DNA of 64,000 bases, taken from Circinella umbellata. Its lineage: Eukaryota > Mucoromycota > Mucoromycetes > Mucorales > Lichtheimiaceae. The notes beneath the pieces were generated by a model. That model was not told where the DNA came from and did not search any database. It saw only the letters and a list, made by a program, of their open reading frames with translations. The stretch is taken from the NCBI GenBank assembly GCA_025093555.1, contig JAIWNF010000041.1:434001-498000 (forward strand). The letters are read 5' to 3'. The position numbers and the translations under genes were made by a program. Below, in pieces: positions 1 through 10,188 of this stretch; positions within the stretch are counted from its first letter, which is position 1, and each line of letters starts with the position of its first letter.

Positions 1-2160
1 TCAGTATATGACGGACACCTTATTACAACATCACCTCAACCACCAACTCGTGAAATACCATCCACATCATCAGCACACCAACTACCCGACTCTATTATTA
101 CACCAGAAAACATCACTGCAGCACTGGAACGTTTACCAAAGAAAAAAGCACCTGGCATTGACCACTTACGAAGCGAAATGCTTAAACCTCTTATCTCAGT
201 CTTAACACCCTTCCTATATAAGCTTTTCTATTTATGTTGGATCAGCTCATACACACCTGAATCATGGCGCATTGCACAAATAGTACCAATACACAAGAAA
301 GGCCCACCAGACAACCCAGCTAACTTCCGACCAATCAGTTTAACATCAATACTACGGAAAGTATTTGAATATTGCCTTCAACAACCATTAGAAATAAACA
401 GCCCACCTTTAGATATTTCTCAAGGAGGCTTCCGTTCAGAACGTAGCTCTCTAGACCAAGTACTTTGTCTACAAGAAATATGCCGTTTATATAAGGCCTA
501 CAATAATAATGTACCTTGCACACTAGGATTTCTCGATGTGATGCAGGCATATGACTCTGTCGATCGGTCAATCATATGGAATTTGTTACAAGCTCACCAT
601 ACACCACCTCTCCTAATATCTCTACTGCAAAATCTTTTCGATGAGGTTTATATTGAAGTGGTCATTTCCAACACTAATTCATACCGTTTTTCCCCCACTA
701 CTGGGGTCCTCCAAGGATCTATCTTATCCCCCTTTCTTTACTCACTTTATATTAATAGTCTACCAGCTTTGCTTCGAAATACTGAACGACCCCTGAGGTC
801 GCCATCACAATCACCATATATAACAACAGCATCAGACCATCACAATGAAGATTCGCAACCATCAATCATACAATCTCAATGACGCCCAGGCCGACCCTCA
901 ACAGCATCTTTAACTCAATCATTACCCTCTATTCAATGTCTTCTATATGCAGATGATGTAGTAGTAATTAGCACTCCTCAAAAGATGCAAGAAATACTAC
1001 AGCTTTGTGAACAACATAGCTACAATCTGGGATATCGTTGGAACCCAAAAAAATGTGTGATCGTTCAACCGCCCAACAATGAAAATACATATACATTATA
1101 TGATACTCAAATCCCGACCCAATCATCATTTATATATTTAGGAATTCCTATTAACTATCATGGTCAGATCGATATTCCACAACTAATTGATCGTAATTCA
1201 CAATCAGCACTCAAAAGTATGCGGATGCTCAATAATATTGGCCTAAATCCATCAGGACTATCCCGACATCTTTCCAGTCAACTTTATTCCCAGTTCATAC
1301 GCCCAAAACTAGAGTATGGTCTAGCAATCTCAACATTTAAAAAATCACATCTTATCTCTATAGAAAAGACTCAAAACTTATGCATCCGGATGATCTATGG
1401 CGCACACCACAAGTCTGAAACGAAAATTATGCGACACCTTGTTAAAATGCCTAGTATGTCTGAACGTATAGCAATCTTACAAGCAAAGTTTGTATATCGC
1501 GCTGAATTTTTACCATCCGATGCACTCTTCACCATCATACGCCCAGTCTTAGAAGCTCAACAAGGAAGTTTTTGGAGCAAACTTAAAAAGAAATCACCTA
1601 TCATTCAACAACTACCCGAAGTGCTTTCTAACCTTACTTCAAAAGAACTAAAAGCAGGCATTCGTCTTTTTCTACAAAATAATCTCAACTCCATACGGTC
1701 TGCGGTTACTGGTTCCAAATTACTTAGTTGCTGCCTCCCAAACTTGAGTGTGGATCCGATCATGTGGCTCCCAATGACCAATCGAGAGCGAAGTCGATGC
1801 ATAAGATGGCGGTTAGGTTGGCTCCCTGGAGGTCGCCTACATCCTTGTAACAAATGCCATCAAACTACTTTTTCCAAAAAACATGCCATACAATGCCTTA
1901 ACATACATAATCGCCTACATATCTCATACTACCAACCTGATCCAGTATCATTTTTTCTAAATCAGCTACCCAAAGGGCACCCAACTTCACCAAAACGAAT
2001 ACAATATTTAACCTCTTACTGGCCAATTCTCTGCTCTATCCTCATGGAACTCGACTCCTACCACCATCCAACCAGCAATCAGCAGCAATACCAAGACCCA
2101 AATCCAGGTGCGGCTCTCATCAAGTGGATTACTCCCACTGCTCCTCAAGTTACTGAATGA
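1..2160 (+). pseudogene. LINE reverse transcriptase, one in-frame stop
   Basis: Frame 1 is open from base 1 to 879, stops at TGA 880-882, and continues in the same frame to 2160. Classical non-LTR reverse-transcriptase blocks appear in order: KKKAPGIDHL, then FRPISLTSI, then QGGFRSERSSLDQV, then FLDVMQAYDSVDR (catalytic Asp codon 535-537), then GVLQGSILSP, then LYADD (Asp codons 952-957), then YLGIPIN. The C-terminal part has a CCHC-like cluster, CNKCH...H...C, near 1845-1895. The stop lies in a low-complexity linker between the GSILSP and YADD blocks, and the next codon is CGC. All catalytic Asp residues are intact, so a single nonsense change may be all that disables this copy. The protein acts in target-primed reverse transcription in related elements. 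The N-terminus is outside the window. Confidence 0.88.
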
Positions 2161-2533
2161 GATACTATTCCTTTCCTTGAAACATTACTTTAATTTATTT
2201 ACACCCCTCTCTTTATTTTTTATTTTTTATTTTATTTTTATTTTTTTTCTCTTCCTCTACCCCCTCCTCACAGCTTTAGCAACGACATAAACGCAATGTA
2301 ATAATTTTTTCTCAAATCATAAGGCTAACAGCACCCCCTACCACTTTTCAAAGCAGAACGCCTTCTATCTTTATTTTCATAAGCAACTTCTACTCAATCT
2401 CTTACCTTTTTCCCTATTTACTCGCATAGGGTTTTCATTCCCTCTACCCCCACTACCTTGTCTCGAGCAAATATGTCCGCCAAGGACGCTGTGCTCATTT
2501 TGAGACGTTAAATAAAATAAATCGAATTTAAAC
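1..2533 (+). mobile_element. LINE-type (non-LTR) retrotransposon, 5' part outside the window
   Basis: The element enters from the left edge. It carries a reverse-transcriptase ORF in frame 1, then a pyrimidine-rich 3' region (about 2190-2480), and ends in an A-rich stretch near 2508-2533 containing the string TTAAATAAAATAAATCG. That is the normal layout of the 3' half of a non-LTR retrotransposon. No LTR, integrase or RNase H was seen. An upstream endonuclease domain, if present, is off the window. The 3' end abuts the left end of the 7-kb duplicated segment at 2534, so this junction is also a duplication breakpoint. Confidence 0.88.
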
Positions 2534-2813
2534 GTATATTCTACATATTAGTACCAGCTGCGAATACTCACCGTACATACGTAATATTATTCTTCCAAAT
2601 ATATGAAATATGATTAGCTGTTATGTAAATGTAATAAAAACTGAGCAATTAATTTATACTATCTTTAATCTACATACAAAATATTCTGTGTAATAACCTG
2701 CTTACTTCCTCATTTTCGAATGATAATTGATAGCTTATGAGTATTTTTTTAAAATATACGTACAAAATTAATACGTATTTTGTTCTTTTCCATCTTAAAT
2801 GTCATCATATATA

Positions 2814-3663
2814 CAGAGAGTCCCCGTTAATTTCATAGGGCCATTTCCCAATTTTTTTGTGAAAATAAAGGGGTGTGAAAATTAACGGATACTATGAAAT
2901 TTTTTTCCAAGAATGTGCATATATTGAATACTTCAGCTTACTACTGTATACAGTATCTTTTAATGTATCAAAATACGTAATAATTAACAACTTATTTCTA
3001 TATGATCGCTCTTAATGCATTTTTGGAACTATTTCTTTTTTTTATTTGAGCATATCTATGAACTTTTTTTTGAAAAAATAAAAGCTATATATAGTTCCCA
3101 AGAGATGCAGAGATAATTTATCTATTATATTATTCCATTTTTTCATTTTTTTTTTCCATCTTTTTATATCTCTGCTCTATATATACTAAAACAAAATGAC
3201 AGTAACCAAATCTAACGTTGGCTTGACAGCTGAACAGTATAGTATTCTGGCTTAGAAAAAAAAGACTTAACCCGCGAACCATGACAAACCGATCACTAGC
3301 ATTATGGGCTAAAAATGAATTCAAGTTGTTTAAGGCACCTGATATTAGTACGATATCTAAAGGCTTAAAGCGAGAAAATCAAGAAGAGAATAAACATTGA
3401 ATAAACTCTTAAAACAACATGCAAATGGCGTAATAAAAAAAGTAACCCATCCTGTATACTAATTTAATTACAATCCTTATATTTATCACATATTTTTTTT
3501 TGGATTTACATACCCGTTAAGAATTCAATGCCGCTAAGTGCTGTGAAAGTGAAATTAAGGGGGATGTGAAAATTTTCTTATGTTATTTTTACCATTCCTT
3601 GATTTTTGGTGAAGTTATTGAGGTGTGAAAATTAACGGATATGAAATTAACGGGGACCCTCTG
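2814..3663 (+). mobile_element. Internally deleted pogo/Tigger-like DNA transposon, copy A
   Basis: The ends are inverted repeats of about 24 bp beginning CAGAGRGTCCCCGTTAATTT. The left copy starts at 2814 and the right copy ends at 3663. TA dinucleotides flank both ends (2812-2813 and 3664-3665), the target-site duplication of the Tc1/mariner-pogo superfamily. The subterminal motif GTGTGAAAATTAACGG occurs on both sides (about 2874 and 3623). The interior is only ~850 bp and retains the N-terminal helix-turn-helix part of a CENP-B-type transposase, without the DDE catalytic domain. It is therefore non-autonomous. Confidence 0.82.
3196..3400 (+). pseudogene. Remnant of CENP-B/pogo-type transposase N-terminus (HTH only)
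   Basis: Reading starts at ATG 3196 with MTVTKSNVGLTAEQ and hits TAG at 3253-3255. A shift by one base gives an open frame to the TGA at 3398-3400, with the segment RSLALWAKNEFKLFKAPD followed by ISTISKGLKRE. This resembles the DNA-binding helix-turn-helix of pogo/Tigger transposases and CENP-B, where a W-A plus KAPS-STIS pattern is typical. There is no catalytic domain, plus one stop and one frameshift. It lies centrally between the TIRs of the 2814-3663 element. Confidence 0.7.
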
Positions 3664-4129
3664 TAATAAACTCATAATAAATGTACACAGATAATCTAAA
3701 TCATCTGTATGTACGTAATCATGGGATTGATATGATAACATTAGTACTGATGTAAAAGAAGAATAGTCTGCGCGACAAAAAAGTATAAATTTTTAGGTGG
3801 AAGTAGTGTGATTTTTATTTATATTACTGCTATAAGTATCTTTATTATTTGATAGTGATGTAGAGGTACTATGATGACTAGTAGGAGATAAACTACTTGT
3901 ATTCGTTGGTATCATTAATAAATTGGTTCAATATCAATTATAATATGTGTTTCATTTATATCCCGTTACTTGTTCGGTTCGTAAAACCTAATTGGAACGT
4001 ATAAAATTCGAGTCTTGTTCATGATCCAGAAAATGGATGTAACATATTTACTCTCTTATTAAAAAACAAAAAAAAGCAAAAACGTTTAACAAATGTTGTT
4101 GTTCTTGTCTTTGTTTGTAATACTTACTG

Positions 4130-6310
4130 TTCCTAATCTCTAAATTCCAGAATACGTTTTTCGAACTCTTCAAATACTTGTCTTAAGACCTGTCCACTTT
4201 GATGTACCATCCTTTTACAAGCATATGGACCCCCTACAATTTACGTATATATAAGTGTTATTTTGTTTCTTTCACCAATCAGTTTACGTTTTCGTAACCT
4301 CGTTTTTCAACAATTTAACAAATATCCCTTTTCTGTTAGTATATTTTACCTTGTCCATGTTCGATGACACGCCCTTCTATTTCCTTCGAGTCTACCCTAA
4401 ATAATTATCAATAGCAAACTATGTTAATAACTTATAATAGAAAAACATATGATATCTTTCAAATGTTAATCAAACTACTACTTTACCATTCATCCTATTC
4501 GTTTCTTACTTTGCGTTTTTGTGGTCTAGGTAAACAAAATTAAAACAACTCAACGAATAACCCCAAACAATTTTTATCCATATTGCTTTACATTTTTTTG
4601 GGATGTTTTCTATTACTCACAACATTCTATACCGAAATAAAAAACCTTACCTATCATATCCAATGACTCAATCTGCTGCCACAAACGTATTTTCATTTTT
4701 TGATAATATTTCATCATAATGATTCATGCCTACTTCCACTGATCGTTTGAGAAATAGTCTGTGAACAAGGTGTGTTATTGATATAATCCACATTAATAGC
4801 ATCAATATTTTCTAAGTAGGTATGCACGCAATTAAGTGCATTTACATCGCCACAATTAGAAAGTCGTTTTCGAGCATTTGTTTTGTAAGATAACGTAGTT
4901 TACATTGTTATCAATAATAAAATATTGATCGGGTGTGTTATAATGTATGTTACAAAACCATTCTAGATTACTTGATCTTTCTTCTAAAATAATTTGTTTA
5001 TCAAACTATGATAATATAATAAATTACTATTACCATTAGTATTACTATACGTATCTATAATATAAAAGCGGAACTAAGAACTTACCAAAAGGCTATTACG
5101 TACTAGTTGCCACTGTTGTGTTATCATTATCATCAAATGATCCTTGTTCTTGTTCTTTTAATACCAGTGTATTGGATGCTGATACTAATGATGAATTATT
5201 TAATGCTATGATGGATATTAGCGTCACTTGATGTAGCTTCTGTGATTCCAGATTGAGTAATGTTGATAAGATTATGTTTTGAACAGCAAAGTGATCAATT
5301 TGTACCACACCTTTTCCTTTCATTTGAGTTCATAAGTTATCTGGTTCTAGCTTATCCTTTGTTGCTCTTAATTGTTTGGGTTGGTTGAAAATAAAAATAA
5401 AATAATCTTATTCTATTGGAACCGTCTCTTGTTCTTTGTTATTATTATTATTCAGTTGTTCCTTCTCCTACTTTTCTACCAGCACTCCTTCATTCTCTGT
5501 TTTTACTTCTTGTTCTTCCGCGTAATCAAGATGAAGTATAAATAATTCCATCGATAATGGTGGTGACGTACCACTACCTTTAACAGATATTTCTTCATCA
5601 TCTAGTTTATCTTTTGATACTTCTTCGTATTGTTTATCCTGTTTCGTATTATTCCCCTCATCCTCTCCTTTTAACTCTTTTTTTTCGTAGCATGTTGCTG
5701 TTTAGCTGATGTTGACAAAGATGGATAAACTAATTGTATTCCAAGGTAAACAAATATATATAACTTAATATATATATAAAATCTTATAGTAATAAAACTG
5801 ATAGATAAAATGACTATTATATTACCTTATCGGATAAACCCAATATCTTGCGTAATTTTTATATTGCAACGAATTCCTTGTTTTGACTTGTGCTGTAATA
5901 ATATTCCAATTACAAAATCCATATCATTCCTAATGAAAGATTAAAGATAATAATGAATATCAAAAGGTCCGTTTTTATATCCCTTTCTTCTTCTGCCCTG
6001 AGAGAATACACACATACTATAGCAGATCGTAATATATCATCTTCTGATGTCACAGATGTCTTATGTGACAGTAACAATGCTGATGGTATCATTACTATGA
6101 TTATATATGATTCACGTTTTTCAATCTTAACATAGGCAAAAAAAAATATCTTTTTTACTTTCATATTCAGATTTCTTTGCGATACTGCTACTATTACTAT
6201 CGGTTGATAATATGGCTATTGTACCTTGACCATATTAACATTGTTCTTCTGTAAGTATTTGTCCAATGAAAGCTGTTAATTCACCGTCCTTATCTTAAAT
6301 CGTGATATAT
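4130..6310 (-). pseudogene. Decayed multi-exon gene of unknown family, copy A
   Basis: The minus strand shows separated blocks that look like former exons. Near 6270 there is DGELTAFIGQILTEEQC followed by a stop and then GTIAILSTDSNSSSIAKKSE. Near 5520-5640 there is an acidic block (KLDDEEISVKGSG). At 5323-5096 there is an open block beginning MKGKGVVQIDHFAVQNIIL. Near 4890-4740 there is ARKRLSNCGDVNALNCVHTY. Near 4230-4140 there is GGPYACKRMVHQSGQVLRQV. Stops and frame changes interrupt several blocks, and GTAAG/TAG-type junctions remain between some. I do not recognise the family. It lies on the same strand and just downstream of the nuclease-like remnant at 6437-7823, so it could be a separate gene or an alternative downstream part. 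The nearly identical copy B carries the same lesions. Confidence 0.5.
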
Positions 6311-6436
6311 TACAAATATAGTTTGGATCACGTTAATATTTTTGAGGACTTTTCTGCTCCTCCCACTTTTCCTCTACCTCTTTGGCTACAAATTTCCTAT
6401 TTTTTTGAATCATATGAATAGATAATTTAACACTTA

Positions 6437-7823
6437 CCAGCAGACGACTTGTTTTTTTTGTATTTGACGGTATTGGTGAACGGATTGGATCGAATGTCGA
6501 ACTCCACAACTCTGTTTCCCCTATTACCACCTTCCATCATCGTCCGTATTGGTAATTTATGGAGCCTACGTATAAAATTTTGATGCAGATAGAGTATTTA
6601 ACATTAGTGGATTAGATACGTACAACTAACCACTCAGCAAGAGAATAGACCTAATTCATCACTTACAAATTTCCCAAACCAAATAATATGGAAGCTTCAC
6701 AGCGTGGCCGATCAGCGCTCATCAGTATTAATTTTCTAGCACATTCCATCAGTGCGCCAGAGTTTGCGCCAATATTCTCTGTAGATTGGGTATAACACTG
6801 ACAAGAAAAAGAAAAAAAAAATAAGTCAAATATGAAATCATACATAACTAACAAATGATACGTACGTATACAGCATCAGAGACCAACGATGCGAGAGTAG
6901 GATCGAAACTTTGTTTGCTGCCATACAGAGGCTGTGAGAGCTTTGTGTACAATTCGTTCAATGTTTTATCATCAAGATATATACGCATTGATTCAGAATA
7001 CTGGAACGGTTTCAACAAGACTATATATTTTAAAGCACTGAAAGGGTATATAGTTAGAAAAGCTAAGAAAAAGCCTACGATAAGGTATACAGCACCGGCA
7101 GAACTTACAGTAGTTCGTAAGTATGAGATTCTACTGATACACCATCTCCAGATGAGATGCATCTTGCGGAAAATTGACGGAATGCAAGGAATTTATCTTC
7201 GAGACTTTTTTCTGCCAGATCTTCGTTTCTGATTATTTATGGAATCAACACCCATATTTTATCTCAATTAATGTTGTCCCTCAATGCCTATGAACGTTCT
7301 GTTTTCTTCAACAACTTGTTCTTCGTCTTCTTCACTGGGATTATTTCAGCTTTTCAGAATTTTGATAGCTGCGGATTGCTCCAGATTTGCGAGCTCCTTC
7401 TATAAAAGCATCAACAATAAGAACCAATCAGCAAAAACATGATAGTAAACGAACAAAAGTAGAAAAACATACTTTATTGACCATGCGGTCCAGTGCAAGT
7501 TTGCGAACCTTTTTTCTTTGGGTCTCTCAGAAGAGCTTGTTTGTTTTGTGGTTTGATATGTTCTGCATAGTTTGATTTCAAAACTTATTAACTAGATATT
7601 CATCATGAAGTACACGTTTTTCACTCTACCTTTTAATTCAGTATTACATGATTCTAACAATTCAAAAAGACTTGAACTTTCTGAAAAGTAAACCCCACCT
7701 CTTTTAAAGTATTTTTAAATGTTCCCTTTCGACGTCAGGTGAACCTTGTCTTTAGAGACGTTTAATGTTTGAAGTATGTAATGGAAATCATGTCTTCACT
7801 TATTTGTGCTCTTGAGTTTGCAT
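6437..7823 (-). pseudogene. Nuclease-like family remnant with exons 2-8, copy A minus strand
   Basis: This remnant aligns with exons 2-8 of the intact gene at 16377-18581. Recognisable parts are LALDRMVN (about 7490), the exon with PFQYSESMRIYLDDKTLN (about 7015-6870), the exon CYTQSTENIGANSGALMECA (about 6800-6670) and the exon RLHKLPIRTMMEG (about 6565). Exon 8 has lost two bases relative to the intact gene (CCACCTTCC instead of CCACACCTTCC on the plus strand), which shifts the frame. Exons 2-4 contain stops. Homology ends at the donor of exon 8, so exons 9-10 with the PD...ExK motif are missing from this strand. Confidence 0.75.
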
Positions 7824-7959
7824 GTGGGCAAACAAAAAAAAAAAAGGTGGCGGAGCAGAAATCATTCATCTATGCATTAATCAGCTTTGGTTGCGTTTAC
7901 GTGTCAGATTTTTAGCTCTTTCCTCTTTCCCTCCTTTTTTTTTCTTTTATATTTTTGCA

Positions 7960-9553
7960 AACTCAACCGAGAACAAATAAGTGGAAACTGTTGAAGACAT
8001 TACCAAGTGTGATCTTCAATACATACTTCAGACATTGAATGTCTCCAAAGACAAGGCACCTTGGTCGTAGAAATGGGGTCATTTACAAAACTTTAAAAAG
8101 TGGTTTTTTTTTTTTTACAAAAATGCTCGCGTGGTTTTTGAATTGTTAAAAGCAAGTAAAGCTGAATTGAGTTTAGAGTGGAACTTGTATTTGTTTCTTT
8201 GCAATGCGATGAATATCGAACTAATCTTTCTTTCTTTTAAAAATTAAACTACAGAAAATATCAAAGGACAAAAGAAACAAGCTTTTTTTGGGAGTCTCAA
8301 AGTAAAAAAAAAAAAAAAATTGACAAACTTGCACTGGACCGCATGGTCAATGAAGTATGTTTTTTTCTATTTGTGTTTATTTTTTATAGTATTTGTGTTG
8401 ATTAATTCTTATTGAAAATATGTTTAAGATATAGAAAAAACTCGTAAATGTTGATTCATCAAGTAATCATCTTATGCAACTGAACCTTATTTTGTCTTGT
8501 ATTGAATGAATAATCAATAAATCTTTGAATATCTTTACAATACTGGTACTTTGATTGGATGTGGTGTCAAATTATTCACAGTCCAGAATAACAAAAGAAA
8601 GTTCCCTTGCCTAGTTTTGGTAAAAGTAAGTTATATCTATTCGAGTCACTTTTATTAAGAATAAGGTGAAATAATTATATCAAATATTTAACTTGGACAA
8701 ATTTACCTATTATTAACTAGGAAGATTTAATATCTGAATAAGTGATGTTATACTCAGATATATTAAGACGTTTTCATCTGAAGAAAAAAAGAAGAGTTGA
8801 AAATACTTGGTAATTATATATAATCTTTATTTATTTATTCTATTTAATTTTCTATTTGTCTTTGCCTGTTTGCTAATATCACAACCTATTGTAGGTCCAA
8901 CGTTATTCCGCCAGAGGGAAGTGTAAGCAATCTAGTCCAAGTGAGACCAGACGCACTGGTCTGCGAAATTGATCAACTCTCTTGGGGGAGATCTTTAGGA
9001 TTTGGAGAAGTTAAACTAAGAGAATCAAAAGCCAACCTTGATACTCTTGGTTGTGATTTATTACGACTTGCTGACCTGACTCAACATGCTTCAGCTGGAC
9101 TGAATGCATCATTTTCTTTCCAAATACATGGTACGCTTCTTGTATATATATTATAAAGCCATGATGGCATGTCAGATCAATTGTACTTACTTTTACATAA
9201 TAGCTTACAATTTGAAGTCATATATTACAACTACCATCCCAAACACATCGATTACTGAAATGTTGGAAATCTTGTCTTTGGAGTTTCCTAAAACTGTCAA
9301 TGATCTTCACTCATTTGTATCTCGCCAAATCCTGGATAAATTAGTCCATCTTCATGAAGTTTTTTGTAACAATTGCCTCCAAGAAAAAAATGATCGCAGC
9401 TCACAAGAAAGTACGCTCGATATTGCTGTTCTACATGCTATTAAGCAGTCTTCACCAGACCGTAGCCGCAAAAATACAATCTATATTCGCAATAGCTACT
9501 TTGCAATCATCATTTGTATTATTAATTTATATAACTTACAAACCCATCATTGA
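7960..9553 (+). pseudogene. Nuclease-like family remnant with exons 2-3 and 9-10, copy A plus strand
   Basis: This remnant is head-to-head with the one at 6437-7823. Exon 2-like sequence (KDKAP then TAG) and exon 3-like sequence (LALDRMVNE near 8340) are followed by about 550 unrelated bases. Exon 9 is intact in length (8895-9130, 236 nt, as in the functional gene) and includes RPDALVCEIDQL and GFGEVKLRES. Exon 10 is open from 9204 to 9553. Exons 4-8 are absent. The motif-bearing C-terminal exons are preserved but the N-terminal exons carry a stop and poly-T/poly-A expansions. A transcript from an internal start near 8941 cannot be excluded. Confidence 0.75.
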
Positions 9554-10188
9554 AATGATACGTTTTCTTGTGGCTTCCTGTATATACAAATAACATGTGA
9601 TTTTCAATGCGCTCAACGGCATTTTTAAAAGCATATCTTCACATTTTTTTAATATAAACAACAGTTTACTTTTTACTATCATAAATAAACTCTCTCCCTC
9701 TTCCTCCAGGAGACACATTCAAGATATACGTACTACGTAAAAACCATTGTTCATTAGTTATATTATCACTATATCACTTATTAATTAATACGAACCTACT
9801 TAAAACAAAGTTATTTTTATTTCATATAGTAATATTATACACTTTGTATACTAGCAGACATAAACATGAATAACTGTCATGCTCACGACGTCGTTTTTAA
9901 ACTGTCCAAAATCCTTCTGGGGGTCACTAAATTCTTGAAATCGATTGAGCAAATTAATTAAGATGACTGGTCCAAAGTAAATTGAAAATCCGCCCGAAAA
10001 AAAAATACCTCACCCAAAAGACCCAAACTATCTTTATGAGCACTTAAATATCTGTTCTGGCTTAGCAACATCGCTAGTATATAGAGCTGGGAATTCTATT
10101 AATCTCTATTCAGTCAACTTGAATGAATTTTTACTCGCACTTCATGTCATCATATTACTTTATAACACTTTCTCTTCACTAAATTCTG
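9511..10188. other. Spacer with a weak minus-strand coding trace
   Basis: AT-rich sequence between the duplicated segment and the tandem array. On the minus strand about 10080-9860 reads as a short open block (FGPVILINLLNRFQEFSDPQ), preceded after a poly-T run by a block containing YLSAHKDSLGLL in another frame. It looks like a decayed exon of unknown origin. Nothing else was recognised. Confidence 0.35.

Larger units (their letters stand above)
2534..9510. repeat. 7-kb direct segmental duplication, copy A
   Basis: Copy A matches 20935-27885. The offset is constant at 18401 bases from 2534 to 7823, and I noticed only two substitutions there (near 7189 and 7248). Copy A has 42 extra bases at 7824-7865, after which small indels change the offset. 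Beyond about 8540 the copies differ much more often. Homology stops at 9510/27885, after the shared string CTTTGCAATCAT. The copy contains a pogo-like element, an unidentified decayed gene and two opposed nuclease-like gene remnants. Confidence 0.95.

Noticed and set aside
5953..6135. Plus-strand ORF MNIKRSVFISLSSS
   Set aside because: It overlaps minus-strand coding traces and is duplicated only as part of the 7-kb segment. It has no other support.
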